DNA from: Parietaria judaica
Taxonomy: Eukaryota > Streptophyta > Magnoliopsida > Rosales > Urticaceae
Length of the DNA stretch: 64,000 bases
NCBI GenBank assembly: GCA_954871525.1
Contig: OX940863.1
Location: 21,650,001 to 21,714,000 of the forward strand
Direction: 5' to 3'
The notes beneath the pieces were generated by a model. That model worked only from the letters and a program-made list of their open reading frames with translations. It was not told the origin of the DNA and searched no databases. Both the position numbers and the translations under genes were made by a program. Of this stretch, positions 23,215 through 36,839 are shown piece by piece. The stretch's first letter is position 1, and each line of letters begins with the position of its first letter.

Positions 23215-25850
23215 TATGATCTTATACAGTGATGTTTTAATAAGACAATGCATGCATCATCAAACTTCTTCATGATGATTTAGAAGCTATTACGTATTTT
23301 ATCATCAAGAACGTACCTACAATATGAGATTTTGGAATTATGTAGTAGTATTGATTATTACTTTCAACTTTATATGTTTTGAGATTTCTTTGAGAGGTTA
23401 ATTAAGGCGTAAAATTAACTTTGTTACCATAACTCATTTTTTATATTTTTACAAATTACTGTCAGCAAATTTACACTTAAGTCATTTGAATTTACAAAAT
23501 ATTTCAAACCTTATTTTGATTTTACTATTAATACCATATACAAACTTAGCTTATTAAAGGATAATTGCGGCAGTAGTAACCAAACATAATTAAAATAGTG
23601 CAACATTCTCCCAAATTTTAAGATTCATTTTTTTAGCATAAGAAATCTCATACTAGTTTTAATTTCAGTTGTACACTTGTAATTTTTCATTTTAGATTCT
23701 TGGTGTCTCAATTTGTTAATATTTGAGTACTTTACCATGATTATCATTTTTCTTATATATTGTTCTAATTAAGCACATCTAGAAAATTGCAATTAGATTT
23801 CTATGAATCATTTATTACTCTAAATTTATACAATTGAATTAGGAGTGCTTAATTGCATCAATTTTGTTTTAAGAAGATTTACCTTAAAAACACAAGACAT
23901 TGAACTAGAAAAGCTACACGAAGCCAAACTTTGAATTTGCCGAGCAAGATGTGGAAAGCAAATTCAGCAGTAACATTCGAACATCAAGAAAATTCTGAAA
24001 ATCGCAAAAACCGCTAGCATTCAGCATCGTGAATCACTCGGACGTTTTTCAATTTGCATTAAAAAAATCTGCTTTCAAAGTTTATAACATCTAGTAAAAG
24101 CTCGGGTCCAACAAACTTTAAGCTATTTCGATTGCCACGCTATGAAAAACGACATTAATTTCTACAATTTTAAGCAAACCCTTTAATATAAATAAAGAAA
24201 ATGTGACATTGGATAAAGGAAATCCATATTGCAAATCGTCTCTTTTTTGTCATTATAAATTATATATGTTTTAATATATATTAAACCGTTCTGATTCTAT
24301 ATTAAATAAAAAATAAAAAATCATAGAAAATTCATTTGTATGGAGTAGTTCATTCATCATGCAGTATGTACCGAACGCTGCTTCCACAGTGCACCCACAC
24401 TAAGCACGAATTCTGTGTCTTATTCCACGTGGCAGACTCTGATTAGCTGACATGCAAGGACCCACCACTTCTCGCCCAGCATTGGTAGTTAGTTGACATC
24501 GTGGGCCTCACAGAATGGGCCGCTGATTCCCCGTCAATACGTGCGGCCCACCACTAAAGCACCTCTGATGCTGCCACGTGGCAAAGAATGATTTATTCTT
24601 ATGGTTGTTTTTTTCTCATCACATCATATACAATTGATTTTTTAAGTGATGGTTTACCAACTTAAGCTGCTCATATGGAACAATTTTCTTTAAAAATTAA
24701 TCTATTATAAAGCTCTATAGTGTCACCAACAAATTTTATTTTCCTAAAATTCAGGAAGCTGCCAATTCAACACGCTATATTGTAATACAAATGATTGATT
24801 ATAGCACTTTAAAAAAAATTAAGCTCTTACTTAGTCATTTCATTAACTAGCTCAAACTAGCAATCTTCCCTAAAAATAAAAATGTGTAATATTGTGTTTA
24901 CTGCTTATTGACAAATTTTATATTTTGTGCTATACAAATTAATTCATTTAATAAATCGTTGGTCACAGTTTCATAAATTTATTATGAGTATTTATATATT
25001 AAGAAAATAAGATTATAAATTTAAGGATATTATAATAAATATTTATTAATCACGTTGTATATTGTGTCTTACTAAACAACGTAATGAGCATTATTTTATT
25101 CATTACAACGGTACAAGTAAACATTGTAATCAGTTGTAATCAGTTACGATTACGATTCCAGTCAATTACGAATACATTTTTGATAAATTACGATTGCGAT
25201 TAACCAATTATAGTCTACGAGTACACTATAGAAAGAGGGACGAAATGGTCATGTAATTTATATGCCTCAAATGAACGTGAAAAGGGGTCTCTAACGTGGT
25301 CTATCAAAATAATTTGTATTGTAGAATGGACTTTGACTTTCTTTTCAACTCATAGTTTTTCTTTTAAAGCAGCTTTGCTGCATAGTGTGGAATTAACACT
25401 AGGCTATCCTAGCAACCACAACTCATAGTTGTCCCTTCTAACATTAGCTTTTTGCCAATAAGCCCCTCTTTATTTTGATAAATACAGCCTTTTTTTAACA
25501 GATAGATAGACACCATAATTAAAGTAAAATTGAAGGAATAAAAAAACAATCAATAAATAAATGTGATTTTAGAGTCCAAAAAAATTTAAATTTTCAAACC
25601 AAACCTACAAACTATTAATCAATAGAGAAAGCAAAAGGCAAAAAGAGTAACGTATTTTTTTTTATTAATTTAATTAATTTTGGGTTTAATAGTGAGGAGA
25701 AATTCGCGGGAAGCAATATAAAAAGTGTAATAATATCAGACTTGTTCAACGGCCACGCTTCCATTTTCATATTCAACACGACAAAGAAAGAAACTGTCTT
25801 TGCCTTTTGCACATTAATTATTATTATTATTATTTCTTTGAATTGATTTT
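23215..25850. other. Long AT-rich intergenic region with two G-boxes
   Basis: No gene is seen. A less AT-rich island at 24360-24600 contains two CCACGTGGCA motifs (near 24426 and 24574), classic G-boxes bound by bZIP/bHLH factors. The next gene starts about 1.8 kb downstream, so a regulatory link is only a guess. Confidence 0.4.
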
Positions 25851-26056
25851 TTTTAATTTATTATTTCTTCTTCTCCCAAATAGAATCGGTTACACCACAA
25901 TCCGACAATAAACCTCGGAATTTCCATTTGAGCTTGTTTCTCTGTCTTCTTCGTCTGTCTTGAGCTGTGTTTCTCAAGCAGCTTCTTTTGAGAAAGATTG
26001 TTTCTTCTCACCACAAAAGAAAGAAAACCATTTATTCTTCACAGATTACAGAACCT

Positions 26057-26372
26057 GTAAGTTGATCATTTTATTTATGTGATTTTATTTTCTATACATT
26101 TTGTTATTGATTATGCAATTCTTGCAAGTTCCTTCTGAGAATCTAACGGAATCTTATTACATGCCGTTCTTAATTTCTCAAATTAATGTACATTGTTTTA
26201 GGCTAAAAGCTAAAAACCCACTTGAAAATAACATGCAAAGATTAGAATGGTTTTTGAAATACGAGCAGAAAACTGCGAAAAACCGAAACTTTGACTCGTT
26301 AAGGACTTGAAGTTGGTGTTTTTCTTCATATGAAAATTAGCATGACATGCTTTGATGATGCGTTTTGACCAG
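26057..26372 (+). other. Probable 5' UTR intron of the DUF1221 gene
   Basis: A donor, acct|gtaagttg at 26057, and an acceptor, ttttgaccag at 26372, bracket an AT-rich, TTT-rich stretch. The leader before it (about 25870-26056) is CT-rich. Removing it places the next ATG at 26413 as the start. Confidence 0.55.
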
Positions 26373-26412
26373 ATTGCAATTCAAGACCTTTCGAAGGTCG
26401 TCGCCGGAATCG

Positions 26413-28648
26413 ATGGAGCAATTCCGGCACGTCGGAGAGGTTCTGGGAAGCCTGAGGGCGTTAATGGTGTTACAAGACGAGATTCAGATCAACCGGAGCC
26501 AGTGCCAACTGCTTCTCTTCGTGTTCACGTTGGCGTTTGACTCGATCGCCGAAGAAATAAGGCAGAATCTGAAGCTCGAAGAGAAGTGCTTGAAATGGAA
26601 GGCTTTGGAACAGCCTTTGAGAGAGATCCAAAGGGTTTTCAAAGAAGGAGAGAGCTATATCCGAAACTGCATGGATTCGAAGAACTGGTGGGGCAAAGCG
26701 ATGAGTCTTCACCAGAACAAAGAGTGCATCGACTTTCACGTTCACAACCTTTTCTGTCATTTTCCGGCGGTGATCGAAGCGATCGAGAACGCCGGGGAAA
26801 TCGCCGGGCTCAATCAAGACGAGATGCAAAAGAGACGGGTCGTTCTGACAAGAAAGTACGACAGAGAATGGAATGACCCGAAGCTATTCCAGTGGCGATT
26901 TGGGAAACAGTATTTGGTCACTAAAGAGATCTGCACGAGATTGGAGTCTGCTTGGAAGGAAGATCGGTGGAGGCTCATCGACGATCTTCATCAGAAGAGG
27001 AGCTCGATTTCGGCTTCGTTGACGAAGAACGAGTTGAAGCTCGTGGATTTGATGCTCAGCAAGTTGACCGGGTCCGAGCCGAAGGGTAAAAAGGTCCTGT
27101 TTCCAAGCTCGATCTTATTAAATTCAAAGGACTATCAAGTTCGGAGAAGATTAGGAGGTGGGAGCCAGTACAAGGAAATCCACTGGCTCGGCGAGAATTT
27201 TGCCGTGCGCCACTTCTTCACGGAAAGTCAACCGTTAACTTCCGAGATCTCGACGCTCCTTTCGCTTTCTCATTGTAATTTAGTTCAACACTTATGCGGA
27301 TTTGAAAATGAAGAAAAGAAGGAGATTTTTCTCGTGATGGAGTTGATGAACAAAGATCTTCAAACCTATATGAAGGAGAATTCAAGTCAAAGGAGACGGG
27401 TTTTGTTCTCTCTCCCGGTTGTTGTTGATTTGATGCTTCAGATTGCGAGAGGAATGGAATATCTACACTCGAAAAAAATCTACCATGGCGATTTGAACCC
27501 GTCAAATATTTTCCTTAAAGTTAGGAATTTAACGGATGGGTACTTGCAGGCAAAGATCTCGGGTTTCGGTTTATCGAATTTGAAACAGAAAGCAGTTTCG
27601 CAAAACTCGCCCATTCATAAACCGATGACAGATCCGTTCATTTGGCACGCTCCTGAAGTTTTAACCGAGCAAGAAACTATGGGAAACAATACTTGTACTT
27701 TGAAGTATATGGAGAAGTCCGACGTGTATAGTTTCGGAATGATTTGCTTCGAGCTTTTGACAGGAAAAGTTCCTTTTGAAGATGGGCATCTTCAAGGAGA
27801 GAAAATGAGTAGAAATATACGAGCGGGAGAGAGGCCTCTTTTCCCACACCCGTCGCCGCCGAAATATTTAGTCACATTAACGAGAAAATGTTGGCAAACT
27901 GATCCAACTCAGCGCCCAAATTTCTCGTCAATTTGCAGAATTCTCCGTTACGTCAAGAAATTTCTCGCCATGAATCCAGAGCAATCTCTCCCTACACTGC
28001 AAATTCAAGCGCCTTCTGCGGATTACTCAGAGATTGAGGCAGGGTTTCTGAAGAACATCTCTTCAGAAGGGATTTCCGAGATCGCCTCGGTCTCGGAAAT
28101 CCCGTTCCAGATGTTTTCTTACCGATTATCGGAGGAGAAGCCTTGTGCGGCAAGCAAAGATACAACCCAGGAGCTTCTGAGCGATACGGGATCGATTTGT
28201 AGGGACTCAAATTCGGCTTGTAACGACGAGTCTGTTTCTGTGATCGAAGATCATCATACAGTGCAAGTGTTTGATACGAGGTCAGTTTGTTCCGAGGCGC
28301 CTCTGAAGAGAATTTCCAAGAAGTCTTCAGAATTGCTCACTCGAAAAAGCCTTGGTGAGTTTATTTTCATGTTTTTTTTTATATATATATATAATTATAA
28401 TTCAGTTAATTTATTTAGATGAATAGAAGATATTTGGATTTAATTAGAGGTTTTAAATTATAATTCTTTTGTGCTCAACTATGTTCCCTTTGGGTTTCTC
28501 AGGAACACCAAAAGCACAAAGGCCAAAAAACTCACCATTGAATCCCTGTGGCCGAAACATGAAGATGAACGGGGATAATCAACAGAACTCCGTTAAGAGT
28601 CCCGTGAAACAACGGATCGGTAAAACATCGGATCACGTTTCAGATTAG
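26413..28648 (+). CDS. DUF1221 domain protein with C-terminal pseudokinase
   Basis: Two coding exons, 26413-28354 and 28503-28648, are joined in phase (G|GA) and give 695 residues. Residues 1-220 carry the plant DUF1221 region (MEQFRHVGEVLGSLRALM, REWNDPKLFQWRFGKQYL). A kinase-like domain spans about 235-515. Its glycine loop is RRLGGGSQ, VAIK is replaced by FAVRHF, HRD reads HGDLNPSN, and DFG reads SGFGLS; APE is kept (HAPEVL). Loss of the VAIK Lys and of the DFG Asp predicts an inactive pseudokinase. It resembles the Arabidopsis At5g41730/At1g64300 group, whose role is poorly defined. A Ser/Thr-rich tail ends the protein. The start is the ATG of MEQF after a probable leader intron. The frame is open further upstream but has no ATG. 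Confidence 0.9.
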
Positions 28649-29627
28649 GATATATACAAATATATAATAGAAATATGTCCATCTGTATAGGAAGATCCTT
28701 CGTTTCTAGTACTTGACCAAAATTTGCAGTTTTTCCCAAAGATAGTCTCATGGTGCAGTTTGTTATTCAGTTTGTTATTTTATTAAATTCAAGATGTAAT
28801 AGGAGATTTTGTTTATTGGTTGCGAGTGTCTTGTTATAATATTCTTGGGGTCTATATCTCATGCTAGAATCTTGTCCTATGAACTCTTAAATATGTTTTT
28901 CTAACTATCCAACCTCAAAATCACGGGTAGAACGCGAAATCTGAAATCGGAAAGAGCAGAAATAGGAACAAGATGATATGTCATAATATCAGGTAACTAT
29001 ATATTTCATTAATCACAAAACTTGGAATATTTACAAGAGTCGAGCACCGGCCCTGGAAATTTCTAGTTACAAATAAAAGAAATTTCATTTCGAAGTGTAT
29101 TCATTCCAACAAACTCTCGAGAATAAACAACCTAGATTTTTCTATTCCATTGGTTCCTATAATCTAATATCCACATCACGCAGTGACCGGTTTGATAAAG
29201 TTACTGCAAAAAGGCGCGACACAAACTCATATCATACCTCTAATTTCTAGCACTTGATTTAATTTTTTGCTGATTGCTCATCTATGGAATCCGATCTTCT
29301 CTATCATCCAGTCTTGAAGCTACAATATATAGAGTAGGTTTTCATCAGCGTTGCATTTCGCATCACCTCCGTGGAAATCGGAATTTAAAATAGTTAGGCC
29401 ATGTAGTTCGAGGAATTTACCCACAACCTTATCAGAATTGCTTAGGGCTCACTTCTGTGAGTAAACTTGGTCCCTTGACATCCAAGCAAACTCGTATCTT
29501 TAGCTACACGTGTCGGTGGTATTAATGTTTAATAGGTTTTGCGGGTTTTGGGTTTGGGCCAAATTGCAGGTCGAGAATGAGCCCAAAAAGAAACATGGGC
29601 CCACGGAATCAGAGATACACGCATAAG
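28649..29627. other. Convergent intergenic DNA
   Basis: The region lies between the 3' ends of the DUF1221 gene and the SPA gene. No further feature is seen. Confidence 0.5.
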
Positions 29628-32600
29628 CTAAACCATCTGTAACGCTTTAATGCAGCCGGTTGAGTTGGCAGCAATGACCGTTTCTGATTTTGCTCTCCAA
29701 CAGACGCAGGAAACAAACTGGCCGTTGTCATCATCGGTCTCTTTTCCCGAAATCGGATCGATGGAGCCGAACTTGTGAGAAGTGATTGGCATAGGCAACG
29801 ATCTATGGTAAGCATAAACCTGGAAGAGGCAACACAAAGAGATACTCATCAAGTTTATAAGATAACCTATATCTATCATTAGAATTTTTGGCAAACATGA
29901 CCCTTGCGATCCAAAATATTTCGATCAGAGAAAACAAGGGCCAAATGCATTACATCATAGGGATTATATGTGCAATTTTCTGATTTGAGGGACCATTTGT
30001 GAAATACCATATATCAAAAAGAGTTATCACGCCATAAAAGAATCTTGATAGTATACTAAAAAGCAAATCATTTTGTAATTATGTGTTTGAACTTTGAACC
30101 AAGATTTGTTTATTATTGATCAGTCTCAAAGAACCCAATTTGAAAGAAAGAAAATAAAAATAAAAATAAAAATAAAAAAACGAGGATAATTACCTCATTG
30201 GATTCTGAACCACACGCTATATAACCGTCGGCAACTGATAGACCCACAAAGTTCTGAGAGAGAAATCGCAAGCATAGGTGTAAAAGCACAGTGAGATAAA
30301 CAAAGATGGAAAAAGATCTAAATGTTAGTTTTAAAAAAATCCCCTGGCATTTTATATTATTAAAGAGTAAATGTTATCCAGTGTCTTATTTTGCCCCGCT
30401 GTGTTTAATATCTGACGATCTTTTATTAGATTTTAAGCCATTTGCGTAATGCAATTGACTTGAGAGTAAACGCAAATTTGGTGGGTTTAACGCAAATGCT
30501 ACAAAATTAAAAAGAAATAAGTATATGTTTAACCGAGGGGCCAACTGAAACATCGCAGCAAGTTTCAGGGGTAAACTGATCTAAAAAGTTTCAAATAAAC
30601 AATACTAACCTTTTCATTAGTGTGACCACTAAGGGTTAAACTACACGCGCTAGAGGAAATGCCACCAGAAGTAGTTTTATTAAGGTCCCACATCTTCAAG
30701 GTGTTGTCAGTGGAGGCGGAAATTAAAGTCTCGGAGTCCAAAAACTTGACATAGCTCACAGCTTTCTCGTGACCGGCCAATACACACCACGGCGCTTTAG
30801 CATACCGAAGATCATAGCAATACGTTCTATAATCAGCCGAGCCAAAGGCAAGCAAATTCGTGGAGTGGGTGGAGAATTGAACACAGCACACGTTTGCAAT
30901 ACTCTTGATTGTTCCTAAGCAGTTTTTCTGCATAAGAAAGTTAGAATGGAGCACATATAAGTTGCTTATTGACGATGTTAAGCACCGAGCTTGAATAAAC
31001 TCTTTATAATCCTTGAAAGACAACTTCTAAACATATAAAAGCAATCCCTAATCAGCCCCAAAAGACTAATCTGCTCTTATGATGGGACCTCGGTCACTAA
31101 TTCGAGTCATACCGGAGAACTAACCTGACAATACTCAGTAGGAGCTTTCCACTAATATCAGTTTATGCTAACCCCGAGAGTGAGCGCCTTATATAAGCTT
31201 AGACACCATTTATTAACCCCAGACCTAAACTACCTAATATTCCCCTACTGAAAGAAAAAGAAAAAGAAAAACTATTAATGGCATATTTATGCGGGTCTAA
31301 GAGAAAACACACCTCGTTAATGCTCCACAACTTCACAGAACAGTCATCACTTCCGCTCGCTAATTTTGTGGGATACACTTGTGAAAAGTCAATTGACCAT
31401 GCTCTCTTTTCATGCTCAGTGAACTGATGAAAAGTCTGACCAGTGCTAGCATCCCATAACTAAAATTTCAAGTAAACCATATCATCAAGTTTGTTACATT
31501 TCCTTCCAAAAAGTTTGTTACATTTAAGACCTGTAGCAAGAAGTCAAACATATTGACCATGACATTTCATTGTTAGGACCTTAAAGGGTCAAAATATGAG
31601 AATAGTATGCTGGAAATTAAAGGGTAAATAAATAAAAAGAAAAAAGTGAAGGACTAACGAAATATATAAAAAAGCGTGAACATAGCATTCAAGTAGGAGT
31701 GGTTAGTGTGGTAAAATTAAGAGAATTTTTTTAATGGAAGCTAGTAGTTGCCATTTAGAAAACCAGAACAGGATATTCGTTGTAGAGAAATAGAAACTGG
31801 AACTGGTTTTTCCTTGATGAAGCCGGTGTTCAAACCAATTCTGGTGTAAAACCGGTTTTTATGAAGCCTGGAGAGAAAATTAATAAACATTGTCAAATAG
31901 CATTTCCTATTGTCCATTATTCATACTTCAAATCAACATAGCACGTTCAAATATAGGATCTTAATAAATAAATAAAAAAGTAACTGGCGGAATGTACCAA
32001 TTCAAAAACCAATTATATATATAGATAAAAAAATTCTGGTTTTGGGTGTCAAAAGCCCCGAGTTGCCGAAAAACGAAAAAGATAAGACTTTCACATCTAC
32101 GAGAAAAGACACAAACCTTAACGGCACCATCATAATCTGTTGAAGCTAAGTAGTTCTTGATATAGCTGTTCCAGCAAACACAGCTGAGTTTTGATTTGTT
32201 TTCCATCTCAACGGCCGGATAATGTATGTCAACAGACTCATTTAAGAGAGAATTATAATCAAATATTTTTATTTTCTTCGATACTCCAGCAGCTGCAAAA
32301 TAATCTTCGTCTCGGTCGAAACTCAATGAGCATATCACATTTAGAGAATTATTAAAGTCCCCGTTTCTTAGAAGTCCCCGCATTTCGAATCTACTGTAGC
32401 GAGCATACTTGCATAACCCATCAAAGAACGATCCAACACGATCATTTGGAATCGGGTCTAAAGACCAATTTTCCCGGCTTCGTAATAACTCGTTATCTTG
32501 ACGCAGTGTTGTATCAGTCTCGGGAAGTTGAATTTTGGCTCGCATAGAGAAGTAAGCATTTTCAAGCTGATCGATATTTTTAATCAGTTTTGGCTCATTT

Positions 32601-35178
32601 GTGTCGGAAATCGAGCATGACTGGGGAAGACCGTGACCGGAAGAGTGAGAAAATTGCTGTTTTGAGCCAGTCCGTTTCATAATTTCCGTAATGTCTGCGT
32701 CTAAGCACTGAATGTCGCCTACTAACTTCGAGGCGTCCTTTTCCTTTTGATCTTTCAGTGATGCAAGAAAATGCATTAAAAGGTCAGTCTCGCAATCATC
32801 CTCTTCAATAGAAGCAGATAAATCTTCGGAACCTGCTTCTGGAAAACTGTTAACTACTTCAGATCGCAGTATTTCCCTGGAAGAAAAAAAAGCCGTATTT
32901 ATCAAAACCTCCAATATCACAATTCACAAAATGGTATTAAGAAAGTACTTGAAACTTAAACTTAATTTAGTTTTTGGAAAAATATATTTCAAATCTAATA
33001 ACATAATAAAGTTAATTCTTATATATAATAAAGTGGAGAGCTATTTGTACAAATATAGAATATTAAATGTAAATTAGCTACAATGAGCTAAATGTAGTCT
33101 GGTGCGTAATTGTATATTAGTCTCTATTTCCATATACGCGGGCTATTATTATTCTCCCATTCAAAAATGTTTAAGAGTAATTATTTCAAAAAACAAAACC
33201 ATTATTACATCACTACAGTTGGTTACACTGGTACTTAAAATTGACAAAATAAAAATAAAAATTCAGGTGTACCTTGTTGATGGACGTGATGATGGTTCGG
33301 GATGAAGTAGCCAAATACAGAATCCAGCTTCCTTGGGATTTTCTGAGAGAAAACTTGGAGGAAGAATCCTATAACGCAAGTCTAACATCGCCACAGACAT
33401 TTGACTATCTGAGGTGAAATTGGCAAGTAACTGAAAGAAACATTCCAGCAATAGTATTCAGAAATTCAGTATCCTTAAGAAAAACAAAAATCAAATGAAT
33501 TGGATTGGATTTATTTGACCATTTGATGATTGTTTGAGCCTTTGAAGGAATAAGATTAGTTGAATTACAACCTAATATATAGTTTTAGAAAATAGAATGA
33601 ATATGATATAACATTCTAACACTAGAATCATAAATATTCCCCTTTAAATAAAGAATGAATGAAATACATTGTTTTATTAACTTAACTGAAGTAATAAAAA
33701 AAAGATATAGAAGTGATTTTTACGACACAACGACATACCTCAAAGAGAAAAACACCCAGAGAATAGATATTCGAAAACATTTGGCAGCTCCCCTCGTGGA
33801 GTTCCTCGGGACTAGCATACCACTTCTCTTCTAATAGTTCGCTTTCATACATAATCTGTTCTCTTGTCTTCGAGACGAGGGGATTGGAAAAGCTGACTTC
33901 CCTCCCCTGGTTCGCAACCGAGTTGGCCAATCCAGATTGATAACTAGCCATTTGTTGACCAACGTTGACTTCCTGCTTGAAGCTTGGATTTGAAGGAAGC
34001 TGAAGCCACGGCCTCGGACCTCTTGTATTTTGGCCGAGTCTATGCCTTTTAGATGAATCAAGTGATGATACAATGTTCTGCTCCACAAGCCTCTTCCTCG
34101 CCTGACCAGCCTCAGACTGAGAACGATCTTGGTTCATCATGCTCTGTAATATCTCCTTTTTGTCAGGTGATCCGAGGTACTGAATCTTGTAAGAAGGTAA
34201 CAATTTGAAATAAGATGGTCTAAGTCTAGGCAAGGCAAGTCCTTGAGAGTGAGAATAATCCACCAATTCCACAATCTGTCGGAAAACAGTCAACCTCACT
34301 GTTTTATTCGCTTGAGAACGCCCATTCATCAGCCAATCTCTCATATTGATTCCATCACAATTGTTATCTCCGTTTTTGGATTTTCCATTAGGGTTATTGA
34401 AAGATGGATTAGCAATTCTCACATCCATTTTCTGACGTGTTTCAGAAACTGCTATCTTTGGGGGATTTTATTCTCTGAGCTCTACCGGAGCTTGGGATGG
34501 GCCCTTGAAAATGACCCCCTTGCCTTTCAGGGATTTTTTAACAAAGAACTCTGAAAACCCTGATTTCGATAAGATCTTTGTCCGGATTGAATCGGGATAA
34601 TTTCCTGAAGCCCCTCTCTTTGCGGAATCTTTCAACTCTTCCAAAACTTCGTTCTGACTACTTTGACCTGCCTTTTGAGCCAAGAACTCGGAAAACGAGG
34701 TGTTAATTATATCATCTGTCGATCTCTGACCACAGTTCCTCTGTGCAATATTGACACTGCCTGATCCACCCGCTAACTGGTATAGATGACCCCACTGGTT
34801 CGGTCTTGTTTGCATCGCCTGCACTCTACCTGAATTCGTTGATGTGCCAACAATAGCCAAATTTGCACCATTAAAATTTCTCACAGTCAACTCTTTGACT
34901 GCAATACCTTCATCGTTCATCAACCGACTACTACTACTATGCGGGTTATCTAATCCATTCACATGGTTTAGACTACTGATGTTCTGAGCCTCAAACAGTT
35001 CTTCATAATCTTCACATGGCCCCCTCGAGTAATCACCCTCGCCAGGTATTCTCAACTCCAGTGATTCCACGTCCAACACATTCCGACTTTCAGGCTGTCG
35101 AAAATATTCATTATCCTTTCTTTGAAGGCGTCCACCGTCAGCAAGGGAGTTCACATCCTCCTCCACGCCGTCGTCCAT
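29628..35178 (-). CDS. SPA (suppressor of phyA-105) protein, SPA1/SPA2-like, with one in-frame stop
   Basis: Seven exons on the minus strand (35178-33739, 33430-33273, 32876-32117, 31459-31313, 30927-30610, 30253-30194, 29819-29628) join in phase to 1025 codons, the normal length for SPA1/SPA2. Exon 1 holds the N-terminal region and a degenerate kinase-like domain ([29 protein letters not shown]). A coiled-coil region lies at about residues 560-640. WD40 repeats fill about 710-1024 ([36 protein letters not shown]). SPA proteins partner COP1 in the CUL4 E3 ligase that degrades light-signalling factors in the dark. Codon 237 (34470-34468) is TAA, between VELRE and NPPKIAV; both sides are clearly SPA. 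A Met at codon 251 could restart. So it is either a new null allele, a pseudogene or a sequence error. Confidence 0.88.
34468..34470 (-). other. In-frame TAA at codon 237 of the SPA gene
   Basis: The minus-strand codons read GTA GAG CTC AGA GAA TAA AAT CCC. The frame continues open and SPA-like for 243 more codons in the same exon. One base change (CAA to TAA) would explain it, since SPA relatives tend to have Gln/Asn-rich sequence at this point. No GT-AG pair nearby could remove it. Confidence 0.85.
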
Positions 35179-35914
35179 GCTTCTATGCCGTCTCCATTCC
35201 CGTTAAGCTTGAGTGGAGTATGACTAAATCATATCTGGAAACAGAAAGGGAAATATAAACTACTATCAATATAAAGCATATACTGTGCTTGATATTCCTA
35301 TATATATATATGTATATATATAAGTTAATCAGGACCTGAAATCTTGAGTTATACCCCAAGCTATCAAATTCCAGAAAGACAAACATATGTAAGAAATCAC
35401 ATAACCGACTGAGCCGCCATGGAAATGAAAAGAACAGCAAAATCACATATCTCATTCTCATTCAACCGACTTGCTCACTCAATGAATCCAACACAGTAAC
35501 CTCGTAAAGAATCCTAACCGTCGGTTAAGCCGCCATGGAAATGAAAGGAAAAAGAAAATCACATATCTTTCTCACCCAACCAACTTACTTCACTCACAAT
35601 GACCTCATAAACCCTAGGCCTAACCATCAATCCGCCATTTCACTCTCTCCTCGTCCAAACAGAAGCAATCAAACAAGCTCAGAGCTCGAGGATACCGAAA
35701 TACAGCTCAATCAAATCACATACCTATCCGAATCACTTCACGAAAGCCTCTGGAATCGGAATCTCACCGGTTGAGAAGCGAAATCAGCGTAAGAACCCTA
35801 GAATCGCCACAATCCGAACTCACAGAGAGAGAAGCTTTGAAGAAGAAGAAGAAGAAGAAGAGGAGGAGAAGGAGAAAGCTAGAGAGAGAAGTGTGCTATT
35901 TAGCAGAAAATGGA
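35179..35914 (-). promoter_or_regulatory. Leader and upstream region of the SPA gene
   Basis: A CT-rich tract on the minus strand (GAA repeats on the plus strand, about 35838-35880) and repeated phrases near 35410 and 35530 (ccgccatggaaatgaaa) suggest a long 5' UTR, probably with an intron. No TATA box was chosen. Confidence 0.4.
35410..35580. repeat. Direct repeat of about 60 bp
   Basis: gccgccatggaaatgaaa followed by aaaatcacatatct occurs at about 35413 and again at 35530. Confidence 0.75.

Positions 35915-35958
<44 letters not shown>
35915..35958. repeat. (AAT)n microsatellite
   Basis: About 14 perfect aat units lie just upstream of the presumed SPA leader. Confidence 0.95.
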
Positions 35959-35959
<1 letters not shown>

Positions 35960-35960
<1 letters not shown>

Positions 35961-36830
35961 CAATATCTTTTATGCCTAACCTTACACTGCCACACTCACA
36001 GCCTTCAGAAATTCCAGATAATTTTTTTTTATTTTTTATTTTTTGCGCCTAAAATGATTATTTTTATCGATAATGTTTTTTTATTAGTAATTATTGATTT
36101 TTCCCGACAGGAATTATAATAATGTGATCAATTAATTAATTGACTATATAATAAATTATCAATATTCTAAAAAAGGAAAGTTAATTCTCTGATTGCTGAC
36201 GTCATCTCTACTGCTCTTTAATTATTCTCAAATTTTATTTTCGTGATGAAGTTTTAATTTATCATTTTGTTTTTCGCTGAAGCTATTTAATTTGTATTTT
36301 GTGATACTCACTTAATCCTATGCAAGAATTTGGTTCTAGTTTCGACCGATAAATCGTTTACTGTTATCAACGGGCTAATCAGTTTTCTATGAATTTAATT
36401 TAGAGATCAATTAGTCTTTTATATTCTTTCCATTAACTCATATTCGCTTCCTCTTTTTTCTAAACATTCTCATCGAACATTTCTTTGTTCTTCGTCGCCC
36501 GCTTGCAACGACCCTCGTTTGTGTTCTTCATCACCTTCTTGTTGCCTTTTCCGGTGAGTAACATGTCAACTATTTTTGTTCTATTTTGCTGGATTCTCTT
36601 TGTCTATGTTCGTTTCGTTTGGTGGTGTTGTGGTTGAGTCGGAATGTATTTGGTAGTGTTTGGTTGAGTCAGAATTCATTTGGTGTTTGATTAAGTTAAG
36701 CTTTAAATATGTGTTTGTGTTTATCAAATAGTTAAGTAGGGATTTCATAAAAAGGTAGTTTCAATTTTACATATGTCTACCTTTAAAAAAATGGGTAAAT
36801 ATAGATTTTGACAGAAATCGATTTACGTTT
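35960..36830. other. Intergenic DNA with a leader-like stretch
   Basis: Most of it is AT-rich. From 36470 to 36555 it is CT-rich and ends ttttccg|gtgagtaac, like a non-coding first exon with a donor. An acceptor-like tttacgtttag lies at 36831. Confidence 0.35.
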
Positions 36831-36839
36831 AGACTAAGA

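Noticed and set aside
26352..26412. Earlier start for the DUF1221 protein
   Set aside because: The in-frame extension has no ATG, and a probable leader intron ends at 26372.
26470..27849. Minus-strand frames over the DUF1221 gene
   Set aside because: They are antisense shadows without domains; the plus strand codes.
35771..36119. Asn- or Ile-rich frames near 35.9 kb
   Set aside because: They are translations of the (AAT)n microsatellite.
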